Part shown: in pieces, positions 1-5,899 of the stretch
Position numbering within the stretch: the first letter of the stretch is position 1
How the letters are laid out: every line of letters begins with the position of its first letter
DNA from: Chloroflexota bacterium
Lineage (GTDB): Bacteria > Chloroflexota > Anaerolineae > Anaerolineales > Villigracilaceae
Direction of reading: 5' to 3'
Length of the DNA: 46,749 nucleotides
Assembly: GCA_016191955.1 (NCBI GenBank)
Contig: JACPVC010000018.1
Coordinates: 1-46,749, forward strand
Made by a program: the position numbers and the translations under genes
Notes under the pieces: model-generated
What the model was told of the DNA's origin: nothing
The model's database searches: none
Seen by the model: the letters and a program-made list of their open reading frames with translations, nothing else

Positions 1-1
1 C

Positions 2-172
2 TGCCAAAGATGGTACGTCTGGAACCTTCAGGAAAACACCTGGAAAACCGGCGATATCAAAGGTCACACCGCCAAATGCGACCCGACTCTCCTGCCGCCC
101 GATGAACAAATCCGCCAAAAGATGCTCGATTATCTTGAGAAATATAATTACGATATCAGTTCGTTGAAATAA
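2..172 (+). CDS. C-terminal fragment of an unrecognised protein
   Basis: An open frame enters from the left edge and ends at TAA 170-172, giving about 56 residues. It is polar and aromatic-rich, with two cysteines, a WYVWNLQENTW stretch near the start and a charged helical tail (KMLDYLEKYNYDISSLK). No family is recognised from this piece. It is followed at once by two strong hairpins, which supports it being a real gene end. The start and most of the protein lie outside the window. Confidence 0.6.
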   Translation, partial: CQRWYVWNLQENTWKTGDIKGHTAKCDPTLLPPDEQIRQKMLDYLEKYNYDISSLK

Positions 173-178
173 TTCCCC

Positions 179-232
179 AGACCTCCGAGGTTTTTGAAAC
201 CTCGGAGGTCTTTAGACTTCGGAAGTCTTTTT
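179..232 (+). terminator. Tandem hairpin terminators
   Basis: A 15-bp perfect stem (179-193 with 197-211, 3-nt loop) is followed by a second short hairpin (AGACTTC/GAAGTCT, 214-228) and a T-rich tract. Both sit just after the stop codon of the partial gene, so they probably end its transcript. Confidence 0.8.
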
Positions 233-239
233 CATTGGT

Positions 240-245
240 TATAAT
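240..245 (+). promoter_or_regulatory. -10 box, leaderless geometry
   Basis: A perfect TATAAT lies 8 nt before the ATG at 254. A start site about 7 nt downstream would fall at or next to the initiation codon, and no Shine-Dalgarno sequence is present. No good -35 is seen. A leaderless transcript is inferred. Confidence 0.5.
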
Positions 246-253
246 CTCTGCTC

Positions 254-1807
254 ATGAAACGCTATCTCCTCTTCACGGTCTTCATCTCCGGCATGACCAC
301 CCTTGCAGCCGAACTCGCCGCAGGTCGCCTCATCGGCAACGTCTTCGGCACGAGTAATCTTGTCTGGGCGAGCATCATTGGCTTGATCCTCATCTATCTC
401 ACGCTCGGCTACTTCCTCGGCGGCAAATGGGCGGATAAGAATCCGACTCCGCTGGCGATGTATCGCATCCTGGCATGGGGAGCGTTCACAGTGGGGCTGG
501 TGCCTTATGTCGCTGTGCCCGTTCTCAGGTCCGCGGCGGAGGCGTTTGAAGCCTTGAGTGTTGGCATCCTGGCAGGCTCGTTCATCGTCGTCCTCATCCT
601 CTTCATTGTGCCCATCACTTTGCTTGGCGCGATCTCACCTTTTGCCATCCGTCTCTCCGTGGATGATGCCAGTAAGGCGGGTCAAATCTCCGGGCAGATT
701 TATGCCGTGTCCACGCTTGGCTCGTTCATTGGCACGTTCCTGCCCACGCTTATTTTTATCCCAACCATCGGCACGACCAAGACCTTCCTGTTATTCGGCT
801 TGTTTTTACTTTTCGTTGCCCTGGCAGGGCTGGGTAAATTTGCAAGCAGGCAGGAAATGTTCAAATTAATTTGGATGCCGATCCTGCTTGCCATCATTGC
901 AATCATCTTTGCAAACCAATCGCTAAAGAACAGTAAAGGGCAGGTGTACGAGACCGAGTCGGAATACAACTATATTCAAGTGCAAGAGTCGAACGGCTAC
1001 ACCTTGCTGCGACTCAATGACGGGCAGGGCATTCATTCCATTTATCACCCCGAAAATCTTTTCTACAACGGACCATGGGAACTCTTCATGGTCGGACCGT
1101 ACTTCTACGAGAACCGTTCGCCCGACGACGTGAAAAACATGGCAATCATCGGTCTCGCGGCAGGGACGGCGGCACGTCAGGCGACCCTTGTTTATGGCGA
1201 AGACTTGCAAATCGATGGCTATGAACTCGACCCAAAGATCGTGGAGGTCGGCTACGAATACTTTCATATGGGCTCGCCGAATCTAAATGTCATTATCGGT
1301 GACGGACGCTTGAACCTTGACCGCTCCACGAAAAAATATGACATCATCGCCGTGGATGCCTACCGCCCGCCCTACATCCCACCACACATGACGACGCTTG
1401 AGTTCTTTGAAGTGTGCGCTTCTCACCTAGCCGACGATGGAGTGCTGACCCTCAACGTTGGGTCCACGCCGGGAGATCGCCGCCTCATCGACGGACTTGC
1501 GACGACGATGGCACAGATATTCCCTTCCATTCACATCATGGACATCCCCGGTACGCTAAATACGATGATCTACGCCACCAAACAGCCGACCACGCCGGAG
1601 TATTTTTTCGCCAACATGGTTCGCCTTTCACAAGATACGAGTCTCAATCCCCTGCTCGTTACGACGATGTCTTCCGCGTATACCAATCTCAAACCCGGCT
1701 ACGAAACCAGCACCGTCTTCACCGACGACCTCGCCCCCATCGAATGGATCGTCAACGATATGGTCGTACGATTCGTCCTCGAAGGCGGGCTGGAATTTTT
1801 GCAGTAG
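254..1807 (+). CDS. Membrane-fused spermidine-synthase-like protein
   Basis: A 517-residue protein with two parts. Residues 1 to about 225 form several hydrophobic segments typical of the membrane half of fused MFS/spermidine-synthase proteins. Residues from about 240 form a Rossmann methyltransferase-like domain of the SpeE type. In this domain GLAAG at about 300-304 and DGYELD at about 321-326 look like the nucleotide/aminopropyl-donor site, and GDGRLNL at about 349 plus DIIAVDAY match the conserved SpeE blocks. Family knowledge suggests aminopropyl transfer or a related reaction at the membrane, but many such fusions have no proven substrate. No speD (SAM decarboxylase) is nearby, so polyamine synthesis is uncertain. 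The ATG at 254 was chosen because TATAAT ends 8 nt before it. Confidence 0.8.
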   Translation: MKRYLLFTVFISGMTTLAAELAAGRLIGNVFGTSNLVWASIIGLILIYLTLGYFLGGKWADKNPTPLAMYRILAWGAFTVGLVPYVAVPVLRSAAEAFEALSVGILAGSFIVVLILFIVPITLLGAISPFAIRLSVDDASKAGQISGQIYAVSTLGSFIGTFLPTLIFIPTIGTTKTFLLFGLFLLFVALAGLGKFASRQEMFKLIWMPILLAIIAIIFANQSLKNSKGQVYETESEYNYIQVQESNGYTLLRLNDGQGIHSIYHPENLFYNGPWELFMVGPYFYENRSPDDVKNMAIIGLAAGTAARQATLVYGEDLQIDGYELDPKIVEVGYEYFHMGSPNLNVIIGDGRLNLDRSTKKYDIIAVDAYRPPYIPPHMTTLEFFEVCASHLADDGVLTLNVGSTPGDRRLIDGLATTMAQIFPSIHIMDIPGTLNTMIYATKQPTTPEYFFANMVRLSQDTSLNPLLVTTMSSAYTNLKPGYETSTVFTDDLAPIEWIVNDMVVRFVLEGGLEFLQ

Positions 1808-1813
1808 TTTCTC

Positions 1814-1880
1814 GCTCAGCCGCCGTCCCCGGCGGGGTGTTCCATGAGAAATCCTGCGCCGGGGACGGCGCAGGGAGCAA
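1814..1880 (+). repeat. Twin-hairpin repeat, copy 1
   Basis: Two adjacent palindromes: CCGCC/GGCGG (1820-1824 with 1831-1835) and a 9-bp stem CCTGCGCCG/CGGCGCAGG (1853-1861 with 1866-1874), ending in GGGAGCA. Related copies lie at 11521-11592, 26079-26162 and, inverted, 46485-46562. The second stem differs from other copies by paired changes that keep the pairing. Confidence 0.75.
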
Positions 1881-1891
1881 CCTTTTATAAA

Positions 1892-2563
1892 ATGAAACTC
1901 CCCACCCTCCTCTCTTACCTCGTCTCCCTGCTCACCCCGCTTGCTCTGATTGGGCTTGCCTTGCGCATCCTGCTGTCTCCCATTTACTACACCATCGAAT
2001 ACAACATGCCCTACTTCCCCGCGGACGAGTACGGCTTCACCAAGGCAGACCGCTTGAAATGGGCGAAGCCTTCGGTGGAATATCTCGTCAACAACGCGGA
2101 CATTTCCTATCTCGGCGATCTAAAATTCGATGACGGCACACCCATCTACGGCGAGCGCGAACTCAGTCACATGCATGATGTCAAAGGCGTGGTTCAAGGC
2201 GCTCTACGCGTTTGGTATATTGCAAATGTGATCCTCCTCCTACTCGCCGTCTTTGCACTGCGCAGCGGATGGATGCCGACTTACATCGAGGGTTTGCGCC
2301 GCGGCGGTTGGTGGATGATCGGGCTGGCGGTCACACTTGCTTTCATTGCCGGGGCGGGCATCCTGCTCAACCCAGATATTTTCTGGGCGTTCTTCACCTG
2401 GTTCCATTCCCTCTTCTTCGAGGGCGACTCGTGGCTTTTCTATTATTCAGATACCCTCATCCGCCTCTTCCCCATCCGCTTCTGGCAGGATGCGGTTATT
2501 GCCATGGCAGTCATCGCATTAGGCGGAGGTGCCGGGTTGGCATTTGGTCTGAGGACAAAATAA
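1892..2563 (+). CDS. TIGR01906/DUF1461 integral membrane protein
   Basis: A 223-residue membrane protein. Hydrophobic segments lie at about 5-28, 107-125, 138-160 and 197-218. A long outside loop holds PYFPADEYGF and the family hallmark ELSHMHDVK, which I recognise from TIGR01906/DUF1461. No reaction is known for the family. The ATG at 1892 (MKLPTLLSYL) is preferred over an in-frame ATG at 1844, because the extra 16 residues would be encoded by the twin-hairpin repeat and look unlike a protein N-terminus. No clear ribosome-binding site is seen, so expression may depend on the upstream gene. Confidence 0.75.
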   Translation: MKLPTLLSYLVSLLTPLALIGLALRILLSPIYYTIEYNMPYFPADEYGFTKADRLKWAKPSVEYLVNNADISYLGDLKFDDGTPIYGERELSHMHDVKGVVQGALRVWYIANVILLLLAVFALRSGWMPTYIEGLRRGGWWMIGLAVTLAFIAGAGILLNPDIFWAFFTWFHSLFFEGDSWLFYYSDTLIRLFPIRFWQDAVIAMAVIALGGGAGLAFGLRTK

Positions 2564-2700
2564 CCCCGTAGGCGATGTGTTGAGCTTGTCGAAACAGGTG
2601 GCAGGATTATAGAAAATATCGTCAATGAATTTGAACCCCGAAGGGGTGTAATTGCTTTGTCTTGATCTTTCGTGTCCCACGTCCCCTCGCGGGGTTATTT
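2558..2700. repeat. 11-bp inverted-repeat-bounded intergenic element
   Basis: AAATAACCCCG (2558-2568) and CGGGGTTATTT (2690-2700) are perfect inverted repeats enclosing about 120 bp. Inside are a small palindrome ACCCCGAAGGGGT (2635-2647) and a TTGAGCTTGTCGAAAC tract. The left arm contains the TAA of the DUF1461 gene. It may be a miniature mobile element or a paired leader/terminator; no target duplication was recognised. Confidence 0.35.
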
Positions 2701-2711
2701 CCACATTGATG

Positions 2712-2717
2712 TATAAT
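2712..2717 (+). promoter_or_regulatory. -10 box of the fabG operon
   Basis: TATAAT directly preceded by TG, with a Shine-Dalgarno ACAGGAG (2724-2730) before the fabG ATG at 2738. No convincing -35. It probably drives fabG and perhaps the four genes after it. Confidence 0.5.
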
Positions 2718-2737
2718 CTCAATACAGGAGCCCATTA

Positions 2738-3496
2738 ATGTCCTTCAAACTATCTTTAGAGAATAAAGTTGCCATCATCACCGGCGGTTCGCGCGGAATT
2801 GGTCGCGCCATTGCCTTTGAATTCGCCGAACGCGGCGCGGCAGTGGTCGTCAATTACAACAAATCACCGGAATCTGCCGAAGAAGTAGTGAAGAAAATCC
2901 AGGAAGCGGGCGGGAAAGCCGCCGCCTTCCAAGCGGACGTCTCCGATTTCAAACAGGCAGAGACGTTGGTTAAGTTCGCCATCGAAACGTTTGGCGACTT
3001 GAGCATCCTCGTCAATAACGCAGGCATCACCCGCGACCAGCTCATCATGATGATGCCCGAAGCGGACTGGGACACGGTCATCAACACGAATCTAAAAAGC
3101 ACCTTCAATTGCTCGAAAGCCGCCGTCAAGCACATGATGCGCAAACGCACCGGACGCATCATCAACATGGCGTCCGTTGCCGGGCAGATGGGCAACCCCG
3201 GACAGACGAATTACTCTGCTTCCAAAGGCGGGCAGATCGCCTTCACCAAAGCATTGGCGCGTGAAGTTGCCGCCCGCAATATCACCGTCAACGCCATTGC
3301 GCCTGGCTTTGTCGATACCGAAATCCTCGATGCGATGACACCCGAAACGCTCGAAGCCGCGCTTAAGATGGTTCCGCTCGGGCGCAAAGGCAAGCCCGAA
3401 GAGATCGCTTTCACCGCCGCATTCCTCGCCTCTGATGGCGCCGCGTATATTACCGGTCAGGTCATCGGCGTGGATGGTGGCATGGCAATGATGTAA
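2738..3496 (+). CDS. fabG: 3-oxoacyl-[acyl-carrier-protein] reductase FabG
   Basis: A 252-residue classical short-chain dehydrogenase of the usual FabG length. It should reduce 3-oxoacyl-ACP to 3-hydroxyacyl-ACP with NADPH in the first reductive step of fatty acid elongation. Visible motifs are the cofactor loop GGSRGIGRA from about residue 16, NNAG near 90, the catalytic Tyr159 and Lys163 in YSASK, and the C-terminal YITGQVIGVDGGMAM typical of FabG. A TATAAT box and Shine-Dalgarno precede the start. No acpP, fabD or fabF is nearby, so it stands apart from a fab operon. Many SDR paralogues look like FabG, so its substrate is inferred from the C-terminal signature and length. Confidence 0.85.
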   Translation: MSFKLSLENKVAIITGGSRGIGRAIAFEFAERGAAVVVNYNKSPESAEEVVKKIQEAGGKAAAFQADVSDFKQAETLVKFAIETFGDLSILVNNAGITRDQLIMMMPEADWDTVINTNLKSTFNCSKAAVKHMMRKRTGRIINMASVAGQMGNPGQTNYSASKGGQIAFTKALAREVAARNITVNAIAPGFVDTEILDAMTPETLEAALKMVPLGRKGKPEEIAFTAAFLASDGAAYITGQVIGVDGGMAMM

Positions 3497-3507
3497 ATTG
3501 TATTAAT

Positions 3508-3571
3508 GTAGGGCGGGCTTTTAGCCCGCCAACAAGAACTGAAGAATTGTCAGGCTAAAAGCCTGACCTAC
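3508..3571 (+). repeat. Twin-hairpin element with GTAGG/CCTAC ends
   Basis: Two 8-bp hairpins, GGCGGGCT/AGCCCGCC (3512-3519 with 3523-3530) and GTCAGGCT/AGCCTGAC (3549-3556 with 3560-3567), are bounded by GTAGG at the left and CCTAC at the right. Related sequences are at 5786-5830 and 18419-18441. It lies between fabG and the Asp23 gene and may attenuate or stabilise the mRNA. Confidence 0.6.
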
Positions 3572-3596
3572 TGTGGCAAGTTGAACAGGAGTAAGA

Positions 3597-3944
3597 ATGA
3601 CGGAAACTACGCAAGGCAAAACCACGGTCTCCCCTGAAGTGTTGACCACAATCGCCAGCCTGGCTGCGCTGGAAGTACCCGGCGTCAGCCGACTGGCACC
3701 GGTCAGCGGCGGGGTGAATCGACTCTTTCGGCGCGGAACCAGTGACGGCATCCGCATTGAGGCGAAGGACAATTTGGTGTACGCCGACTTGTTCCTGATC
3801 CTCAAAGACGGAGTCAACATCCGCGAAGTGAGCCGCAATGTTCAAGCGAATGTGGCGCGCTCCATCCAGGAAATGGTCGGCATGGAAGTTGGCGAAGTCA
3901 ACGTCCATATCGAAGATATTGATTTCGAAGGGGACGAGGCGTAA
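3597..3944 (+). CDS. Asp23/Gls24 family envelope stress protein
   Basis: A 115-residue single-domain protein matching the Asp23/Gls24 (DUF322) family in length and pattern. It begins with TVSPEVLTTIASLAALEVPGV, has a central LVYADLFLILKDGVNI strand region, and ends with the helix NVQANVARSIQEMVGMEV and the strand VNVHIEDI. Members in Gram-positive bacteria are linked to envelope stress or to alkaline shock. The role here is not known. It sits 4 nt before nusB, an arrangement also common in Firmicutes, so the two are probably cotranscribed. ATG follows GAACAGGAGTAAGA, a good ribosome-binding site. Confidence 0.85.
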   Translation: MTETTQGKTTVSPEVLTTIASLAALEVPGVSRLAPVSGGVNRLFRRGTSDGIRIEAKDNLVYADLFLILKDGVNIREVSRNVQANVARSIQEMVGMEVGEVNVHIEDIDFEGDEA

Positions 3945-3948
3945 GCGA

Positions 3949-4407
3949 ATGAAACCCCGAACCCGGGCGCGTGCGCTCGCCTTGCAAGTGTTATATGAAA
4001 CCGATCTCTCCGCGCATCTCCCCGGCGACGTGTTAAAAACGCGTCTCGAAGAAACCACCCTGCCGCAAGACCTCGCTGAATTCGCGCGCGGCATCATCTT
4101 TGGCGTGCTGCCCATCCGCGAACATCTGGACCGTGTGATCGCAAAATACGCGCCCGAGTGGCCCCTCGACCAAATGGCAGCGATAGACAGGAACATATTA
4201 CGCATGGCATGTTGGGAATTCGCCATTTCACGCGCAACTCCGGTGAAGGTGGCGATCAATGAAGCGGTGGAGCTTGCCAAGTTATATGGCTCAGACTCCA
4301 CTGCCCGCTTCGTCAATGGCGTGTTGGGGACACTGGTTGACCATGAACAGGAAATCGCACAAGTTTTGAAGAACGAAATTCCGCAAACAACAAATTTGGA
4401 ACCGTAA
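3949..4407 (+). CDS. nusB: Transcription antitermination factor NusB
   Basis: A 152-residue all-helical protein of normal NusB length. NusB binds boxA RNA with NusE (S10) and helps RNA polymerase read through rRNA operons. Recognisable blocks are RARALALQVLYETDL at the N-terminus, AKYAPEWPLDQMAAIDRNILRMACWEF in the middle, and AINEAVELAKLYGSDSTARFVNGVLGTL at the end. The start at 3949 is chosen over a longer in-frame ATG at 3838, which would overlap the Asp23 gene and add unrelated residues. It lies 4 nt after the Asp23 stop and 3 nt before the Tat gene, so the cluster is tightly coupled. Confidence 0.92.
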   Translation: MKPRTRARALALQVLYETDLSAHLPGDVLKTRLEETTLPQDLAEFARGIIFGVLPIREHLDRVIAKYAPEWPLDQMAAIDRNILRMACWEFAISRATPVKVAINEAVELAKLYGSDSTARFVNGVLGTLVDHEQEIAQVLKNEIPQTTNLEP

Positions 4408-4410
4408 TAA

Positions 4411-4851
4411 ATGGAAATCCTTGGCATTGGAATGCCCGAACTTATTTTTGTCGTTATTATCGCCCTGCTCATTCTGGGTCCGAAAGATATGCAGAAGGCA
4501 GGCAAGACGATCGGAAAGTTTTTACGCGACATCATCACCTCCGACGGCTGGAAACTTTTCCAGCAAACCTCGCGCGATTTGCGGACGCTGCCAAATCGCT
4601 TGATCCGCGAAGCGAACGAGGATCTGGAAAAGGTCAACCGCGAGATGAAAAACGCCGCCTCCATCCCGGACCCGGCACGGACCAGCCCCACAAACTCCCG
4701 TCCACAACCCCAGCCTTATTCCGCCACTCCGCCAGCCACATCGGCTTCGCATTCGCGGAGCGATGCCGAAGAGCCGGTTGGCGAAAACACTATTGCTCCT
4801 GAACCTCAGGTGAAAAAAGAAACCGAAAGCGAATCCCCGAACAATGCGTAA
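4411..4851 (+). CDS. Sec-independent translocase TatA/TatB-type subunit
   Basis: A 146-residue protein with a TatA/B layout. A short N-terminal membrane helix (about residues 8-20, GMPELIFVVIIALLILGP) is followed by an amphipathic helix starting KDMQKAGKTIGKFLRDI, then a charged helix (RLIREANEDLEKVNREMKNA) and a Pro/Ser-rich tail. It would work with TatC to move folded twin-arginine proteins across the membrane. The long tail and the acidic P-E-L start resemble TatB more than TatA, but the two are hard to separate by eye. Its end overlaps the start of tatC by 8 nt, which supports one complex and translational coupling. Confidence 0.85.
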   Translation: MEILGIGMPELIFVVIIALLILGPKDMQKAGKTIGKFLRDIITSDGWKLFQQTSRDLRTLPNRLIREANEDLEKVNREMKNAASIPDPARTSPTNSRPQPQPYSATPPATSASHSRSDAEEPVGENTIAPEPQVKKETESESPNNA

Positions 4852-5761
4852 GTTTTTTACGGGCATTTGGCGGGTAATTACCTTCCCATTCCGCCTTGTC
4901 TTTGCCGTCGTCACATTCCCATTTCGAACCATCCATCGCTTTTACAAACTGCTGAACTCCGAACCGGACGAACGCCCCATCGCGGATGTGTTCGCCGACA
5001 TCGTCACCGAAAAAGAAGTGCGCGACCAGCTTTGGGAGCAGATCGAAGCGTTCCGCATGCATCTCCTGCGCGCAGTGGTCTACCTGGCGATCTTTGTCGT
5101 TGCCTCCTTCTGGGTGACACAACCCGTCATGGCGTTCCTAGCGAAACCTGTAGGCGGACTCGAAAAACTGCAAGCCATTCAAGTCACCGAAGAGATCGGT
5201 GTCTTCATGCGCGTGGCAATGACCGTGGGAATCGCAGTCGCCTTCCCTCTGATTGCCTTTGAGTTCTGGCTGTTTGCCGCGCCGGGGCTGAAACCACGTG
5301 AGAAGAAATTAGGGTTGGTGGGAATTCCACTGGCAACGATCCTGTTTTTGCTTGGAATGGCGTTCACATTCTACGTGCTGTTGCCCACTGCCTTGCCCTT
5401 CCTGGGGAGTTTTACATCCATCTCCCAGTTCTGGTCTGCAAAGGAATATTTTGCCTTCGTTACCGGGCTGATGTTGTGGATCGGCGGCTTCTTTGAATTC
5501 CCGCTCATCATTTATGTGCTCACCGCCATCGGCTTGGTGAACCCGAAATTCCTCGCCGACCAATGGCGGCTGGCGATTGTTATTATCGCCGTGCTTGCCG
5601 CCGCTATCACCCCCACCGTGGACCCAGTCAATATGGGGTTAGTGATGATCCCCATGATTTTGTTATACTTTATCAGCATCGGCTTGAGTTATCTCGCCTA
5701 CGCCGGGCGAAAGAAAAATGCCGAAGTGCAGGAACCAGCCAGCGACGTTGAACTAGGCTAG
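4844..5761 (+). CDS. tatC: Twin-arginine translocase subunit TatC
   Basis: A 305-residue polytopic membrane protein that forms the signal-peptide receptor core of the Tat translocase. The family part starts at about residue 62 (LWEQIEAFRMHLLRAVVYL, replacing the usual HLxELRxRL) and runs through LKPREKKLGL (about residue 148) and six hydrophobic segments to ITPTVDPVNMGLVMIPMILLY. It is longer than typical TatC (about 250 residues) because of about 60 extra N-terminal residues. These include a near repeat, VITFPFR then VVTFPFR, that looks like an amphipathic or re-entrant helix. The start overlaps the TatA/B gene by 8 nt. The short charged tail looks cytoplasmic. Confidence 0.92.
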   Translation: MRKFFTGIWRVITFPFRLVFAVVTFPFRTIHRFYKLLNSEPDERPIADVFADIVTEKEVRDQLWEQIEAFRMHLLRAVVYLAIFVVASFWVTQPVMAFLAKPVGGLEKLQAIQVTEEIGVFMRVAMTVGIAVAFPLIAFEFWLFAAPGLKPREKKLGLVGIPLATILFLLGMAFTFYVLLPTALPFLGSFTSISQFWSAKEYFAFVTGLMLWIGGFFEFPLIIYVLTAIGLVNPKFLADQWRLAIVIIAVLAAAITPTVDPVNMGLVMIPMILLYFISIGLSYLAYAGRKKNAEVQEPASDVELG

Positions 5762-5785
5762 TCTATCAACAGGTAAAACAATGTT

Positions 5786-5830
5786 GGGCAATTTGCTAAA
5801 TTGCCGTGGCAAGATGACAGCTTGCCCTAC
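5786..5830 (+). repeat. Twin-hairpin intergenic element
   Basis: Two adjacent hairpins: GGCAATTT/AAATTGCC (5787-5794 with 5798-5805, loop GCT) and GGCAAG/CTTGCC (5808-5813 with 5821-5826), ending in CCCTAC. The layout resembles 3508-3571. It follows tatC and may serve as its terminator or 3' stabiliser; there is no T-tract. Confidence 0.55.
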
Positions 5831-5899
5831 AGGCTAATCTTGTTGATGTGCTAGGGCTTGGTAAGGAAAAGCGCGCCGAAGCGCGTTGAGGAGAAGAGA

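Noticed and set aside
923-1267. Antisense open frames inside large genes (such as 923-1267 and 3555-4691, minus)
   Set aside because: They mirror well-supported genes on the other strand and have no family motifs or ribosome-binding sites.
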